From Allobacillus halotolerans (lineage in GTDB: Bacteria; Bacillota; Bacilli; Bacillales; Alkalibacillaceae): 64,000 nucleotides of DNA. The stretch lies in NCBI RefSeq assembly GCF_018967645.1, contig NZ_JAHLZF010000003.1, forward strand, positions 62,316-126,315. The letters run 5' to 3'. Below, in pieces: positions 27,797 to 37,036 of this stretch (positions are counted from its first letter, which is position 1; the number at the start of each line of letters is the position of its first letter). The translations under genes and the position numbers were made by a program. The notes under the pieces are model-generated. The model did no database searches. It was not told the DNA's origin and worked only from the letters and a program-made list of their open reading frames with translations.

Positions 27797-27935
27797 GGAT
27801 CATATTTATTGATTTAGGGAACATATAATCTCTGTTTGGGAGCATAAAAAAGTCATTCGGGAGCATATCTTCTGACAATGGGATCATATGTGTCTCGCTT
27901 GGCTCATATATTTCCAACAAAGACCCATATCCAAG
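27797..27935. repeat. Degenerate 21-bp tandem array, array 1
   Basis: The core GGGAnCATAT recurs with CATA at 27801, 27822, 27843, 27864, 27885, 27905 and 27926. That is seven units with a period of 21 bp and one of 20 bp. The core is conserved and the remaining 11 bp of each unit vary. One minus-strand frame is open through most of it (heptapeptides such as MLPNDFF, MLPNRDY, MFPKSIN), but it has no ribosome-binding site. The surrounding 27613-27796 shows nothing else. Confidence 0.8.
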
Positions 27936-27975
27936 CTTGGCAAAGTCACACGTTCCCTCTCAAGTTCAAGAAGAT

Positions 27976-28016
27976 GAAAAAAGCGACTTACCTTTTCGAT
28001 AGATAAGTCGCTTCTT
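27976..28016 (-). terminator. Terminator of rpsF-ssb-rpsR
   Basis: AAGCGACTTA pairs with TAAGTCGCTT around a loop of about 14 nt, with a T-run on the minus strand. It directly follows the rpsR stop. Confidence 0.85.
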
Positions 28017-28018
28017 TA

Positions 28019-28246
28019 TTATTCGCCACTTACAAATGGTAGTAATGCCATTTGTCTAGCGCGCTTAATTGCTTTAGTCAATTTACGCTGATATTTTGCA
28101 GATGTTCCTGTTACACGACGAGGTAAAATTTTACCGCGTTCGGAAACGAAACGTCTTAGCAAGTCAACATCTTTATAGTCGATGTGTGTAATTCCATTCG
28201 CTTTGAAATAACACACCTTTCTACGCTTACGTCCACGACGTGCCAT
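28019..28246 (-). CDS. rpsR: 30S ribosomal protein S18
   Basis: 75 residues, usual length. '[33 protein letters not shown]' and '[11 protein letters not shown]'-like '[20 protein letters not shown]' are the S18 signature. S18 pairs with S6 on the platform of the small subunit. The Cys near the N-terminus is a single one, so this is not the four-Cys zinc form. Last gene of the rpsF-ssb-rpsR operon. Confidence 0.98.
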   Translation of the reverse strand: MARRGRKRRKVCYFKANGITHIDYKDVDLLRRFVSERGKILPRRVTGTSAKYQRKLTKAIKRARQMALLPFVSGE

Positions 28247-28261
28247 GCAAATCCCTCCTCA

Positions 28262-28753
28262 TTAAAATGGTAAATCGTCATCTGAAAGGTCGACTGGTTC
28301 GCCTTCTCTTTCAAATGGATTATTACTTTTCGGAGCAGACTGTTCTTGTGTCTGTCTCTGAAAGTTTTGATTGTTATTCGATGAGTTTGCCATGGTTGAA
28401 CCTTGCCCACTTTGACCGGAGCTTCCTTTTGTTTCAAGGAACTGAATGCTCTCAGCCATAACTTCTGTTATATATACACGCTTCCCGTCTTGTCCTTCAA
28501 AATTACGCGTTTGGATTCGACCATCGACACCGATCATACTACCTTTTTTCATGTAGTTTGCTAAGTTTTCAGCCTGTCTACGCCAAGCGACACAATTAAT
28601 AAAGTCCGCTTCACGCTCTCCTTGCTGATTCGAAAACGGTCTGTTTACGGCAATATTGAAGTTTGCTACTGCTACACCGTTTGGGGTATAACGCAAGTCT
28701 GGGTCACGTGTAAGTCTTCCTACTAAAACGACTCGATTCAACACATACAACAC
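28262..28753 (-). CDS. ssb: Single-stranded DNA-binding protein
   Basis: 163 residues. The OB-fold covers about 1-105 ('[33 protein letters not shown]'); a Ser/Asn/Gln-rich linker follows, and the acidic tip 'DLSDDDLPF' recruits partner proteins. It protects single-stranded DNA at forks and during repair. Located between rpsF and rpsR as in most Firmicutes. Confidence 0.97.
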   Translation of the reverse strand: MLYVLNRVVLVGRLTRDPDLRYTPNGVAVANFNIAVNRPFSNQQGEREADFINCVAWRRQAENLANYMKKGSMIGVDGRIQTRNFEGQDGKRVYITEVMAESIQFLETKGSSGQSGQGSTMANSSNNNQNFQRQTQEQSAPKSNNPFEREGEPVDLSDDDLPF

Positions 28754-28756
28754 TCC

Positions 28757-29047
28757 TTATTGGTCATCTTCACGAATAGCCATATGACGAATAATGTTGT
28801 CTGAGAACTTCGCTAAACGATCAAATTCGTTAATAGCTTCTGGTTCAGCTTGGAAATTCAACAAAACATAGTAACCTTCACGATGGTCGTTGATTTCATA
28901 AGCTAAACGTTTCATACCCATTTCGTCAACGTTTTCAAGTTCCGCGCCATTGTCAGTAAGCACTTTGTTGAAGTATTCGACAACTTCTTTACGTGCTTCT
29001 TCTTCTAGATCTGGGCGGATGATGTACATGATTTCGTATTTATTCAT
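28757..29047 (-). CDS. rpsF: 30S ribosomal protein S6
   Basis: 96 residues from the ATG at 29047, which has AGGAGGTG seven bases upstream; an earlier in-frame ATG at 29101 lies inside the leader hairpin and is rejected. '[14 protein letters not shown]' and '[23 protein letters not shown]' identify S6. First gene of the operon with ssb and rpsR, likely autoregulated through the leader. Confidence 0.97.
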   Translation of the reverse strand: MNKYEIMYIIRPDLEEEARKEVVEYFNKVLTDNGAELENVDEMGMKRLAYEINDHREGYYVLLNFQAEPEAINEFDRLAKFSDNIIRHMAIREDDQ

Positions 29048-29075
29048 CCGTCTGCACCTCCTTTTGGACTTAGCG

Positions 29076-29099
29076 GCTCTATTGCATATTGAATAGAGC
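29076..29099 (-). promoter_or_regulatory. S6:S18-type leader hairpin of the rpsF operon
   Basis: On the minus strand GCTCTATT pairs with AATAGAGC around an eight-base loop, immediately followed by CCGC. The S6:S18-binding leader known from many bacteria combines such a stem with an exposed CCG. Position, 29 nt before the rpsF start, fits autogenous control. Confidence 0.55.
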
Positions 29100-29138
29100 A
29101 AGGAGTAATTTGATTAGATTAATTACTCACATCAACGT

Positions 29139-29167
29139 ATTATACCAAACAAATCTCATCGAAACAA
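29139..29167 (-). promoter_or_regulatory. Sigma-A promoter of rpsF-ssb-rpsR
   Basis: Minus strand: -35 TTGTTT (29162-29167), 17-bp spacer, -10 TATAAT (29139-29144). The predicted leader includes the S6:S18-type hairpin. Confidence 0.65.
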
Positions 29168-29183
29168 CCAAAAATCATTGGAT

Positions 29184-30284
29184 TTACACATTAAAACGGA
29201 AATGAATGACGTCACCATCTTGGACGATATATTCTTTACCCTCTAGACGTACTTGTCCTCTTTCTTTCGCAACAGCCATGGACCCAGCATCCGCCAAATC
29301 TTCATAAGAAACGATTTCTGCACGGATAAAACCTCTCTGAAAGTCTGTGTGGATAATTCCAGCAGCTTCCGGAGCTGTCATACCGGTACGGAATGTCCAT
29401 GCACGTACTTCTTGTTCTCCTGCCGTAAAATAAGTTGCTAAGCCTAACATATTATAAGAAGCTTTGATTAATTGATCTAATCCTGATTCCTCAATACCCA
29501 GTTCTTGTAAAAATTCAGTTTTCTCTTCGCCTTCTAACTCGGCGATTTCTGCTTCAACTTTCGCACAGATGACAATCACTTCTGCATCTTCAGCAGCGGC
29601 GAATTCTTTTACGCGCTGGACATGCTCATTTTGCTCAATATCCAACAGCTCGTCTTCCCCGACGTTTGCTGCGTATAACATTGGTTTCACGGTCAGTAAA
29701 TGAAGCTGTTTTACATATTTCTGTTGTTCTTTTGTAAACTCAACCGCTCTAGCCGGTGTTTCATTTTCAAATGCTTCGCGAAGTTTCTTTAACACTTCAA
29801 ATTCAAACATTGATTCTTTATCTTTTTGTTTCGCCATTTTCTCCACTTTGTCATAGCGTTTCATGACGGTTTCCAAATCTGCAAGAATCAATTCCAAATT
29901 GATCGTCTCGATGTCTTCGATTGGATCGACTTTTCCAGATACATGCGTTACATTTTCATCGTCAAAACAACGAACGACCTGACAAATCGCATCCACTTGC
30001 CGGATGTGTGATAAAAATTGGTTACCTAGTCCTTCTCCTTTGCTGGCACCCTTAACAATTCCAGCGATGTCTGTAAATTCAAATGCTGTTGGTATCGTTT
30101 TTTTCGGTTTTACCAATTCAGTCAATTTATTCAAACGATCGTCTGGAACCTCCACAATTCCCACATTCGGATCGATGGTTGCGAATGGATAGTTTGCTGA
30201 TAAAGCTCCTGCTTGTGTGATGGCATTAAATAATGTCGATTTACCAACGTTCGGCAAGCCGACAATTCCTGCTGTTAAAGACAT
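29184..30284 (-). CDS. ychF: Redox-regulated ATPase YchF
   Basis: 366 residues from the ATG at 30284 (MSLTAGIVGLPNVGKST), the family's normal length, with AAGGAGTG upstream; an in-frame upstream start would add 16 atypical residues. Obg-family P-loop GLPNVGKS, switch 'DIAGIVKGASKGEGLGNQFL', a helical hairpin and a C-terminal TGS domain ('EVRAWTFRTGMTAPEAAGIIHTDF'). YchF prefers ATP, binds ribosomes and acts in stress responses. The nearby parS site lies just downstream. Confidence 0.97.
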   Translation of the reverse strand: MSLTAGIVGLPNVGKSTLFNAITQAGALSANYPFATIDPNVGIVEVPDDRLNKLTELVKPKKTIPTAFEFTDIAGIVKGASKGEGLGNQFLSHIRQVDAICQVVRCFDDENVTHVSGKVDPIEDIETINLELILADLETVMKRYDKVEKMAKQKDKESMFEFEVLKKLREAFENETPARAVEFTKEQQKYVKQLHLLTVKPMLYAANVGEDELLDIEQNEHVQRVKEFAAAEDAEVIVICAKVEAEIAELEGEEKTEFLQELGIEESGLDQLIKASYNMLGLATYFTAGEQEVRAWTFRTGMTAPEAAGIIHTDFQRGFIRAEIVSYEDLADAGSMAVAKERGQVRLEGKEYIVQDGDVIHFRFNV

Positions 30285-30389
30285 TGTGACGTCCACTCCT
30301 TCAATTGATCTACTACCGAATCCTACGTTCAAGATTAGTCATAACAATTATAGTGATTCAACGATAAAAACACAAGTAACTGAAAATAA

Positions 30390-30418
30390 AAAAACAAGAG
30401 CACTATAGCCCTTGTTTG
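30390..30418 (-). terminator. Terminator behind the DUF951 gene
   Basis: Minus strand: ACAAGgGC and GCtCTTGT form a stem around a short loop, followed by T7. It would end the transcript of the DUF951 gene before ychF. Confidence 0.6.
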
Positions 30419-30466
30419 GTATGCAAGATGTTGAAATAAGACATTTAATTCAAGAAAATTCGTTTT

Positions 30467-30482
30467 TGTTTCACGTGAAACA
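30467..30482. promoter_or_regulatory. parS site 1
   Basis: Perfect 16-bp palindrome TGTTTCACGTGAAACA, the ParB/Spo0J loading site, one base beyond the stop of the DUF951 gene. Confidence 0.95.
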
Positions 30483-30483
30483 A

Positions 30484-30681
30484 TTATTCTTCAGATTTAA
30501 CGAGCACCTTTTTCAACTTCTTTTCAAACTGTTTTCTTGGAATCATGACACTGTGATCACAGCCTTGACACTTGATACGGATATCCATGCCCATCCGGAC
30601 AATTTTCCATTCATTCGTCCCACATGGGTGCTGTTTCTTCATTTCGACGATGTCATGTAATCCAAAATCCTTATCTGCCAT
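30484..30681 (-). CDS. DUF951 family small protein
   Basis: 65 residues: 'FGLHDIVEMKKQHPCGTNEWKIVRMGMDIRIKCQGCDHSVMIPRKQFEKKLKKV'. Three Cys (C in 'HPCG', 'KCQGC') suggest metal binding, and the fold is probably OB- or SH3-like. DUF951 genes are usually found between the parAB cluster and ychF in Firmicutes, as here. Function unknown; nucleic-acid binding is a reasonable guess. AAGGAAGA lies upstream of the ATG at 30681. Confidence 0.85.
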   Translation of the reverse strand: MADKDFGLHDIVEMKKQHPCGTNEWKIVRMGMDIRIKCQGCDHSVMIPRKQFEKKLKKVLVKSEE

Positions 30682-30780
30682 CTGAGCATCTTCCTTTCTA
30701 TATCCATTGCCAAATGTTTACCTCAAGATTATTCTGGGAAACAGATAAGCACTTAACGTGCACAATCTATGTTTATTTTA

Positions 30781-31806
30781 TCAAATTTTATAGGCTGCTG
30801 CTCGTTTAATGATAGGAAACAATAGAATCGCACCAAGGACATATAAATTCAACACTCCATAAAGAGGATATAAGTAACTAATTAGATGAGAAAATGAGAA
30901 GAACGAAAACGGTAGTGCAATTAGTAAAACATATAGACCGACTCTACCTGTTGAGTGTTGTTTAAAGAATTCTTTAAGTCGAGAAATGATTCCAAATAAA
31001 CTCGTCAACGCTGTTGTATAGATGGCAAACCATAATAAAACAGCCATCAACAGAAATATTTCAAACGGATAACCATTCAAAATGGCAAACAACGGTATTT
31101 CATAGAAATAAAGTTGTTCGGCGACGGAGATCAAACTCATATTATAAACCATAGAGATTGATCCTAGAATTAGTCCGCTGCCAATACTAGCAACATAAAT
31201 TTCTTTTTTACTTTTTATTTCTTTTCCAACTGCACTTAATACTGCAATTAACGGTAACACATTGAGTGAGGTAAATGGGATGGCTTGTACCCAATTTGAT
31301 TGATCGCTAATGCCATAAAAAAAGGAAACACGTTCTTGAAAAACGAAAATCATCAGTACGAGAAACAGTCCTACAATGAGTAACGGCAATAAAAATCGAT
31401 TAATGGATAGTACGCCGTCCATCCCTCTGGGAATAATGACAAGTAGCAAAAGAACCATTAATAGAATACCAACAACATTTGACCATTCAAATATCGTGAC
31501 TGTAGCACCACTGCCGGCAATCATGACAAAGAGTGTCGTGAATAAATAAATCATAACTAATAAATCATAAACTTTTGCAGATTTGACACCTAAAAATTGC
31601 TCCAATACCGGCATATAGTGCTCTGATTTTTTTAAATAGCTTACTTCCAAGATTACATGACAACTAATGATAAACATAATCGTAAATAAAACAATGGCCA
31701 GACTGCTACCAAGACCAAAGAACTCCCAAATTTCTCTGCCAGAAGCATAACCAGCACCTACCATCGTTGCAATTATTAAACCAATCCATTTGAATCCATT
31801 AATCAT
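30781..31806 (-). CDS. YkvI-like multi-spanning membrane protein
   Basis: 341 residues from the ATG at 31806, which has GGAGG six bases upstream; an earlier in-frame start lacks this. About ten hydrophobic helices. 'GFKWIGLIIATMVGAGYASGREIWEFFG' at the N-terminus is the unwound TM1 'GAGxxSGxE' typical of APC/LeuT-like uptake proteins and is strongly conserved in YkvI. The substrate is unknown. It is divergent from yyaC with 72 bp between, so the two promoters share this gap. Confidence 0.75.
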   Translation of the reverse strand: MINGFKWIGLIIATMVGAGYASGREIWEFFGLGSSLAIVLFTIMFIISCHVILEVSYLKKSEHYMPVLEQFLGVKSAKVYDLLVMIYLFTTLFVMIAGSGATVTIFEWSNVVGILLMVLLLLVIIPRGMDGVLSINRFLLPLLIVGLFLVLMIFVFQERVSFFYGISDQSNWVQAIPFTSLNVLPLIAVLSAVGKEIKSKKEIYVASIGSGLILGSISMVYNMSLISVAEQLYFYEIPLFAILNGYPFEIFLLMAVLLWFAIYTTALTSLFGIISRLKEFFKQHSTGRVGLYVLLIALPFSFFSFSHLISYLYPLYGVLNLYVLGAILLFPIIKRAAAYKI

Positions 31807-31878
31807 AGTCGGCCTCCAACGTATAAATGAATCGTAAAATCCGTATACTAATAGAAATATGTACAAGGAGTAAAAACT

Positions 31879-32442
31879 ATGTCTAAATCAATGATATTGA
31901 AAAAATCTACTTATCATATGAATGATTCATTCGTTAGTTTAAAGCTATCTCGGTTTTTAACGAATCATTTGCCGACTGACCAACCAATCATTCTATTATG
32001 TATTGGTACCGATCGTTCAACGGGTGATAGCCTTGGCCCACTCGTTGGTTCGTTTTTGAAAGAATCCCTAATCAAAAATATTCATGTGTTCGGAACACTG
32101 GATGAACCCGTACATGCCAAGAACCTTCCTGAAACGATTCAGCAAGTTGAAGAAACCTTTCATAACCCTTATATCATCGCAGTTGACGCTGCATTAGGTT
32201 CTATCAGAAAGGTAAAAACAATGGATATTGGACTGGGATCCCTCCAACCAGGAGCTGCAGTGAAGAAGAAAATTTCTTCGATCGGAAACCTCTACATTAA
32301 AGGTTATGTCAATGTCGGTGGATTTTTGGAATATACGGTGTTGCAATGTACGCGACTCAGTGATGTAATGAGCATGGCTCAAATCATTACAAAAGCAATC
32401 CAATATGCAGATACAAGATTATCGGTTAATGGGATTGATTAA
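31879..32442 (+). CDS. yyaC: Sporulation protein YyaC (DUF1256)
   Basis: 187 residues. 'IILLCIGTDRSTGDSLGPLVGSFL' and 'HAKNLPETIQ' place it in the YyaC family, which shares a hydrogenase-maturation/GPR-like peptidase fold; 'IIAVDAALGS' supplies the acidic residues expected at the active site. In B. subtilis it is made during sporulation; its substrate is not known. AAGGAG lies seven bases before the ATG. One of very few plus-strand genes left of the origin. Confidence 0.88.
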   Translation: MSKSMILKKSTYHMNDSFVSLKLSRFLTNHLPTDQPIILLCIGTDRSTGDSLGPLVGSFLKESLIKNIHVFGTLDEPVHAKNLPETIQQVEETFHNPYIIAVDAALGSIRKVKTMDIGLGSLQPGAAVKKKISSIGNLYIKGYVNVGGFLEYTVLQCTRLSDVMSMAQIITKAIQYADTRLSVNGID

Positions 32443-32511
32443 TCTTTGATGGTCGGATGACTAAAAGCGTTTAAACGGATAACAAATGGTTTTTACAGCA
32501 TAAAATCCCGT

Positions 32512-32560
32512 AAAAAAGAGTTGTCCAAAGTCTTTCAAAAGACCCCGACAACTCTTTTTA
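32512..32560. terminator. Bidirectional terminator between yyaC and the DUF554 gene
   Basis: AAAAAGAGTTGTC pairs with GACAACTCTTTTT with an extra inner pairing AAGTCTTT/AAAGACC-like; A- and T-runs flank both sides. It serves the two convergent genes. Confidence 0.85.
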
Positions 32561-32577
32561 TATGATAAGAGCTATAA

Positions 32578-33306
32578 TTACGAAAACCAATTTGGAACCT
32601 GAAGGTAAATAAACAGTACAAATCCGACAATTACTAAACTCGGAAGTAAGTTAGCGACACGGATTCGAGTGACATTCAATAAATTCAATCCAATAGCAAC
32701 AATCAATAACCCACCTGTTGCAGTCATATCTTCAATAAATAAATTAAAGAAAGACTCGGGGAAAAACTGATCGATTTGAGTAGCAAATAATGCAATGACA
32801 CCTTCGTAAATGACTACAGGAATCAATGAGAAAATGACGCCGAAACCTAATGTTGTCGTAAGTACTAATGCAGTAAATCCATCCAGTATGGACTTGGTAT
32901 AAAGTATCTCATGGTTGCCATGGATCCCACTATCCAAAGGACCGATCACCGCAAGTGCTCCGACGCAAAAGATTAGCGATGCTGTCACAAATCCTTCTGC
33001 TATATTGGACTCTTTACCCTCTTTTTTAAAACGCACTTCTAAGTGTGCACCTACTCTGTTCAATTTTTCATCTAAGTCAATTCCTTCACCGATTACTGCA
33101 CCAAATAGCAGACTAAGGAGTATAACAATGGTTCTGTCCGATTCCAGTCCCATCGTAAACCCCAACGCGATTACCGTCAGACCGATTCCCGCCATGATGG
33201 TTTCTTTAATTCTTTCATTTATTTTATTAAAAAACAGACCGAATACTGTTCCTAATGCAATTCCTAATCCATTAACAATAACACCGACTAATTCTATATC
33301 AACCAC
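32578..33306 (-). CDS. DUF554 family membrane protein
   Basis: 242 residues with seven hydrophobic segments. 'GVIVNGLGIALGTVFGLFFNKI' at the start and 'GFGVIFSLIPVVIYEGVIALFA' near the middle are characteristic of DUF554 (B. subtilis YdfK-like). Function unknown, possibly transport. Located upstream of a parS site next to parB, a usual place in Bacillaceae. Confidence 0.85.
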   Translation of the reverse strand: MVDIELVGVIVNGLGIALGTVFGLFFNKINERIKETIMAGIGLTVIALGFTMGLESDRTIVILLSLLFGAVIGEGIDLDEKLNRVGAHLEVRFKKEGKESNIAEGFVTASLIFCVGALAVIGPLDSGIHGNHEILYTKSILDGFTALVLTTTLGFGVIFSLIPVVIYEGVIALFATQIDQFFPESFFNLFIEDMTATGGLLIVAIGLNLLNVTRIRVANLLPSLVIVGFVLFIYLQVPNWFS

Positions 33307-33317
33307 CTACTCCCTTT

Positions 33318-33333
33318 TGTTTCACGTGAAACA
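33318..33333. promoter_or_regulatory. parS site 2
   Basis: Perfect TGTTTCACGTGAAACA immediately upstream of the DUF554 gene, 108 bp behind the parB stop. Confidence 0.95.
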
Positions 33334-33337
33334 ATAG

Positions 33338-33412
33338 AAAAAGAAATGTCTTCCTAGATGAAATGAAAGTCGCCCATGAGAACGCCATTTCAACCGGTTA
33401 GACATTTCTTTA
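33338..33412 (-). terminator. Probable terminator of parA-parB
   Basis: AAAGAAATGTCT (33340-33351) pairs with AGACATTTCTTT (33400-33411) around a 48-nt loop that may hold further short pairings. The minus strand ends in a T-rich run. The long loop makes it less certain than the other terminators. Confidence 0.5.
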
Positions 33413-33440
33413 CTATTCATTCTTTTATCACTGGTGCATA

Positions 33441-34283
33441 TTATTTTCCTTGATTCATCAAATCAAGTATTCTCTCAAGATCTTCTTTACTGAAATACTC
33501 AATTTCGATTTTGCCTTTTCTTTTACCTTGTTGAATGGTAACAGACGTACCGAAAAGATCTCTTAATTCTGTTTCCTTTGAAGCAATGAAGATATCTTTT
33601 TTCTCTGGTCTCTTTTTTGGTTTTTGATTGTTTTCATTCAAGCGGGTAATTAATTGCTCCACTTGTCTAACATTCAATCCTTCTTTACGAATCTTATCTG
33701 CAACCATTAGTATTTCTTCTTCTTTTTTCAATGCTAATAATGCCCGTCCGTGGCCCATCGTGAGCTCTTTACTGTTAATCATCGCACGTACTTTTGTCGG
33801 CAAGGAAAGCAGACGAATCATATTTGCGATGTGTGGACGACTTTTCCCAAGTCGTTTTGCCAATTCATCATGTGTTATATTCAGCTCATTAATCAATCGG
33901 TCGTAAGCTTCAGCTTCTTCCATCGGATTAAGGTCTTCTCTTTGCAAGTTTTCAAGTAATGCCAATTCCATCATGTCTTGGTCATCTAAATCACGAATGA
34001 CAGCTGGTATGGTCTCAAGACCGGCTTCCTTTGATGCACGGAATCTACGCTCGCCTACGACGATTTCATATCCTTTGATGGATTGACGAACAATGATGGG
34101 CTGTAAAACGCCATATTGTAAGATGGAGTCCTTCAATTCCTCAATTGCATCAGCCTCGAAAACCTTACGTGGTTGATAAGGGTTTGCCCGAATTTCATTG
34201 ATCGCTACTTCTCGTACCGTCTCTTCATCAAAATTAACATCCTGAAATAAAGCATTCACACCTTTACCCAACCCTCTGGCCAT
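33441..34283 (-). CDS. parB: Chromosome partitioning protein ParB (Spo0J)
   Basis: 280 residues. N-terminal CTPase region with 'GERRFRA' (box II), helix-turn-helix '[24 protein letters not shown]' and a C-terminal dimerisation domain with basic residues. ParB loads at parS, spreads as a CTP-dependent clamp, recruits SMC and regulates Soj. It overlaps parA by 20 bp, a strong sign of coupling. Four parS sites in the window are its targets. Confidence 0.96.
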   Translation of the reverse strand: MARGLGKGVNALFQDVNFDEETVREVAINEIRANPYQPRKVFEADAIEELKDSILQYGVLQPIIVRQSIKGYEIVVGERRFRASKEAGLETIPAVIRDLDDQDMMELALLENLQREDLNPMEEAEAYDRLINELNITHDELAKRLGKSRPHIANMIRLLSLPTKVRAMINSKELTMGHGRALLALKKEEEILMVADKIRKEGLNVRQVEQLITRLNENNQKPKKRPEKKDIFIASKETELRDLFGTSVTIQQGKRKGKIEIEYFSKEDLERILDLMNQGK

Positions 34284-35037
34284 TTGCCATCACTTCCTTC
34301 GCTAAATCACTATACACTTCAGCACCTCTTGAGCGAGGATCGTATTTAATAATAGGTTCCCCGTGACTTGGTGCTTCACCTAAGCGAACGTTTCTAGGAA
34401 TAATCGATTGAAATACTTTCTCTTGAAAGTACTTTTTCACTTCTTCAATGACTTGAATACCAAGATTTGTTCTTGCATCCAGCATTGTCAGTAAAACACC
34501 TTCAATTGCTAAATTATGATTCAATCTTTTCTGGACCAATCGAATTGTGTTCAGCAATTGACTTAATCCCTCAAGTGCATAATATTCACATTGAACTGGT
34601 ATAAGCACGCTATCAGCTGCTGTCAAAGCATTCAACGTTAACAATCCAAGCGATGGAGGGCAATCGATAATAATATAATCATAGTTGTCACGTGTTTCTT
34701 CTATCGCTTTTCGTAATCTTAACTCTCTAGAAATGGTAGGAACCAATTCTATTTCTGAACCAGCCAATTGAATCGTTGCTGGTACTGCATCAAGATTAGG
34801 TATGTTCGAAGGCATGAGTGCATGATTGATATTTTCTTCTTCAATTAATACATCATAAATACATGTAGATGTTTCTCCTTTATTGATTCCAATCCCACTT
34901 GTGGCATTCCCTTGTGGATCGATATCAATGAGAAGGACTTTATTCCCCATATCAGCTAAACATGCACTCAAATTAACTGCTGTAGTTGTTTTGCCAACGC
35001 CGCCTTTTTGGTTTGCAATGGCAATTACTTTTCCCAT
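34264..35037 (-). CDS. parA: Chromosome partitioning ATPase ParA (Soj)
   Basis: 257 residues. Deviant Walker A 'KGGVGKTT' with the signature Lys, Walker A' '[12 protein letters not shown]' and Walker B '[11 protein letters not shown]'. The ATP-bound dimer binds DNA; in Bacillus Soj also controls DnaA activity at oriC. It lies upstream of and overlaps parB. No membrane-targeting sequence, so this is Soj and not MinD. Confidence 0.96.
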   Translation of the reverse strand: MGKVIAIANQKGGVGKTTTAVNLSACLADMGNKVLLIDIDPQGNATSGIGINKGETSTCIYDVLIEEENINHALMPSNIPNLDAVPATIQLAGSEIELVPTISRELRLRKAIEETRDNYDYIIIDCPPSLGLLTLNALTAADSVLIPVQCEYYALEGLSQLLNTIRLVQKRLNHNLAIEGVLLTMLDARTNLGIQVIEEVKKYFQEKVFQSIIPRNVRLGEAPSHGEPIIKYDPRSRGAEVYSDLAKEVMANGQRVG

Positions 35038-35172
35038 CTATGTCACCTGCCTACTTCTTTCACAATTTACTATTATAATGAACAATTTGATAGCTATAAA
35101 TTATATTTTATCATGAACGAACCCGTTATGTTAGTTAAATATATAGTTTAATAGAGTGTTTACGAAAAAAAG

Positions 35173-35212
35173 AATAAAAAAAGCCCATCTTATTCATAAA
35201 GACAGGCTTAAA
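35173..35212 (-). terminator. Probable terminator of noc
   Basis: Minus strand: AAGCCtgTCTT pairs with AAGAtgGGCTT with small internal mismatches, followed by T7. It lies 18 bp beyond the noc stop. Confidence 0.6.
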
Positions 35213-35229
35213 GAAGGTGATGAATCTAA

Positions 35230-36093
35230 TTACTTGTTTTTCGGGATTTTTATCGTAATTTTATAGTGATCTTCCTCTTCAGATTCCTCTGATTCCACGT
35301 TTAATCCTGAATCGGAGACCATGCTCAATGATTGACGAATTGTATTTAAAGCAATGCGAAGATCTCTACTGACGCCTTTCATTTTCGGTTTTTGCTTTGG
35401 TTTCTCTTCAGATGGATCTTCTGGATGGAGTAACGCATCGATTTGTTCTTCCGTTTGCTTCACATTGAGGTGATTTTCAATAACCAAGCCTAAAACTTCT
35501 TCTTGAAGTGACTCGTCTTTTAATGAAATTAATGCTCGTGCATGTCTTTCTGTAATCTCTTTATTTAATATGGCTTGTTGAACAACGCTTGGCAGCTTCA
35601 ACAACCGAAGCTTATTGGCAATGGTTGATTGACTTTTACCAAGACGTTGAGCTAGCGCTTCTTGTGTCAATCCGTGCTGCGATAGCAATTGTTCATAAGC
35701 AATCGCTTCTTCAATGACTGTCAGCTCTTCTCGTTGAAGGTTTTCAATCAATGCAACGGATGCTGTTTCTGTATCCGTCATATTTTTGACGATTGCTGGG
35801 ATTGTTTCCCACTCTAACGATTGAACTGCTCGCCACCTTCTCTCACCGGCAATTAATTCATATCGTTCTTCTTCTTCTATTTTACGGATAACGATTGGTT
35901 GAATCATTCCATGTGTGTGAATCGTTTGTGCGAGTTCATTAATTTTTTCTTCATCAAAAATCGAACGAGGCTGATATTGATTGGGGCTTATTTTATCCAC
36001 TTCAATTTGCACAACTTCATTACTTACCTCTGATGAAACATCCTTGTCGGAATTGGAAGCATTTTTACCGAACAACTTACTAATTGTACCCAT
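35230..36093 (-). CDS. noc: Nucleoid occlusion protein Noc
   Basis: 287 residues, a ParB paralogue: '[20 protein letters not shown]', helix-turn-helix '[24 protein letters not shown]' and an acidic C-terminus. The N-terminus ([11 protein letters not shown]) is the amphipathic membrane-binding helix typical of Noc and absent from Spo0J. Noc binds NBS sites and blocks FtsZ assembly over the nucleoid. It stands between parA and rsmG as in B. subtilis. Confidence 0.95.
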   Translation of the reverse strand: MGTISKLFGKNASNSDKDVSSEVSNEVVQIEVDKISPNQYQPRSIFDEEKINELAQTIHTHGMIQPIVIRKIEEEERYELIAGERRWRAVQSLEWETIPAIVKNMTDTETASVALIENLQREELTVIEEAIAYEQLLSQHGLTQEALAQRLGKSQSTIANKLRLLKLPSVVQQAILNKEITERHARALISLKDESLQEEVLGLVIENHLNVKQTEEQIDALLHPEDPSEEKPKQKPKMKGVSRDLRIALNTIRQSLSMVSDSGLNVESEESEEEDHYKITIKIPKNK

Positions 36094-36226
36094 TTTTATG
36101 GCACCTTCCTTATCAAGAATACGAACTCTATTATGTAAATAAAACTCGTCAATCGACGAGCTTTTGACAACATCATAAAAAATTGTGTAACAATCTAGTG
36201 GTCAATTTTAATTATAAAATAATCTA

Positions 36227-36242
36227 TGTTTCACGTGAAACA
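36227..36242. promoter_or_regulatory. parS site 3
   Basis: Perfect TGTTTCACGTGAAACA in the gap between noc and rsmG. Confidence 0.95.
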
Positions 36243-36308
36243 TTTCAAATCTACCTTTACTGCTATCTTACCACAATTTACTTATCTGGAGAAGGTTTAA
36301 ATTGTGCT

Positions 36309-37025
36309 TCACTCGATTGGTTCCTTATTTGGAAGCCCTGCTTTACGAGGATATTTAGCTGGCGTCTTTCGTTTCTTATGGATGATCGCAATGTTTCTCT
36401 CGCTATTTTCTATCGGTAAAAGAAATTCATGAATGTTGCGCCAGTCTCCTCCAAGTACTTCTACTGCCGCTTCGCTTGCCTTCTTCTCTTCTTGGAAGTT
36501 TGCGCCTTTCATCATGATTAAGTCGCCTCCAACCTTTACTAACGGAAGGCATAACTCACTTAAGACGGAGCTTCTCGCAACTGCACGCGAAAGCACGGCA
36601 TCGAAACTCTCTCTGAATTTCTTATTTTTACCGAAGTTTTCAGCACGATCATGATAAAATGCAATTTCCGTAAGGTTTAGTTCATCCGCTAAATGATTTA
36701 AGAAGGTGACACGTTTTTTTAACGAATCAACAATGGTCATTTGCAGATGCGGGTATACGATTTTTAAAGGAATCGAAGGAAAGCCCGCTCCGGCACCTAC
36801 ATCGCAAACCGTTAATGGTTGTGAGAAATCGAAATGAAAAGAAGCAGTCAATGAATCGAAGAAGTGTTTTAAATAAACCTCTTCTTGGTCCGTAATTGCC
36901 GTTAAATTCATTTTTTCATTCCATTCGACCAATAGCTCATAATACAATTTGAACTGAGCGAGCTGATGCTCACTCAGTTCAATGCCATGTTCAATTAAGT
37001 TTGCTTGAAATAACGATTCATCCAT
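36309..37025 (-). CDS. rsmG: 16S rRNA (guanine527-N7)-methyltransferase RsmG (GidB)
   Basis: 238 residues. SAM-binding motif '[17 protein letters not shown]', '[13 protein letters not shown]' and 'VLSRAVA' are the RsmG hallmarks; it methylates G527 in the 530 loop. Its loss gives low-level streptomycin resistance in many bacteria. It follows mnmG by 11 bp in the mnmE-mnmG-rsmG group, the usual origin-proximal arrangement. Confidence 0.96.
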   Translation of the reverse strand: MDESLFQANLIEHGIELSEHQLAQFKLYYELLVEWNEKMNLTAITDQEEVYLKHFFDSLTASFHFDFSQPLTVCDVGAGAGFPSIPLKIVYPHLQMTIVDSLKKRVTFLNHLADELNLTEIAFYHDRAENFGKNKKFRESFDAVLSRAVARSSVLSELCLPLVKVGGDLIMMKGANFQEEKKASEAAVEVLGGDWRNIHEFLLPIENSERNIAIIHKKRKTPAKYPRKAGLPNKEPIE

Positions 37026-37036
37026 TACTTAACCCT

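Noticed and set aside
28757-29101. Longer rpsF product starting at 29101
   Set aside because: The extra 18 residues would be encoded by the leader hairpin; the start at 29047 has a perfect Shine-Dalgarno.
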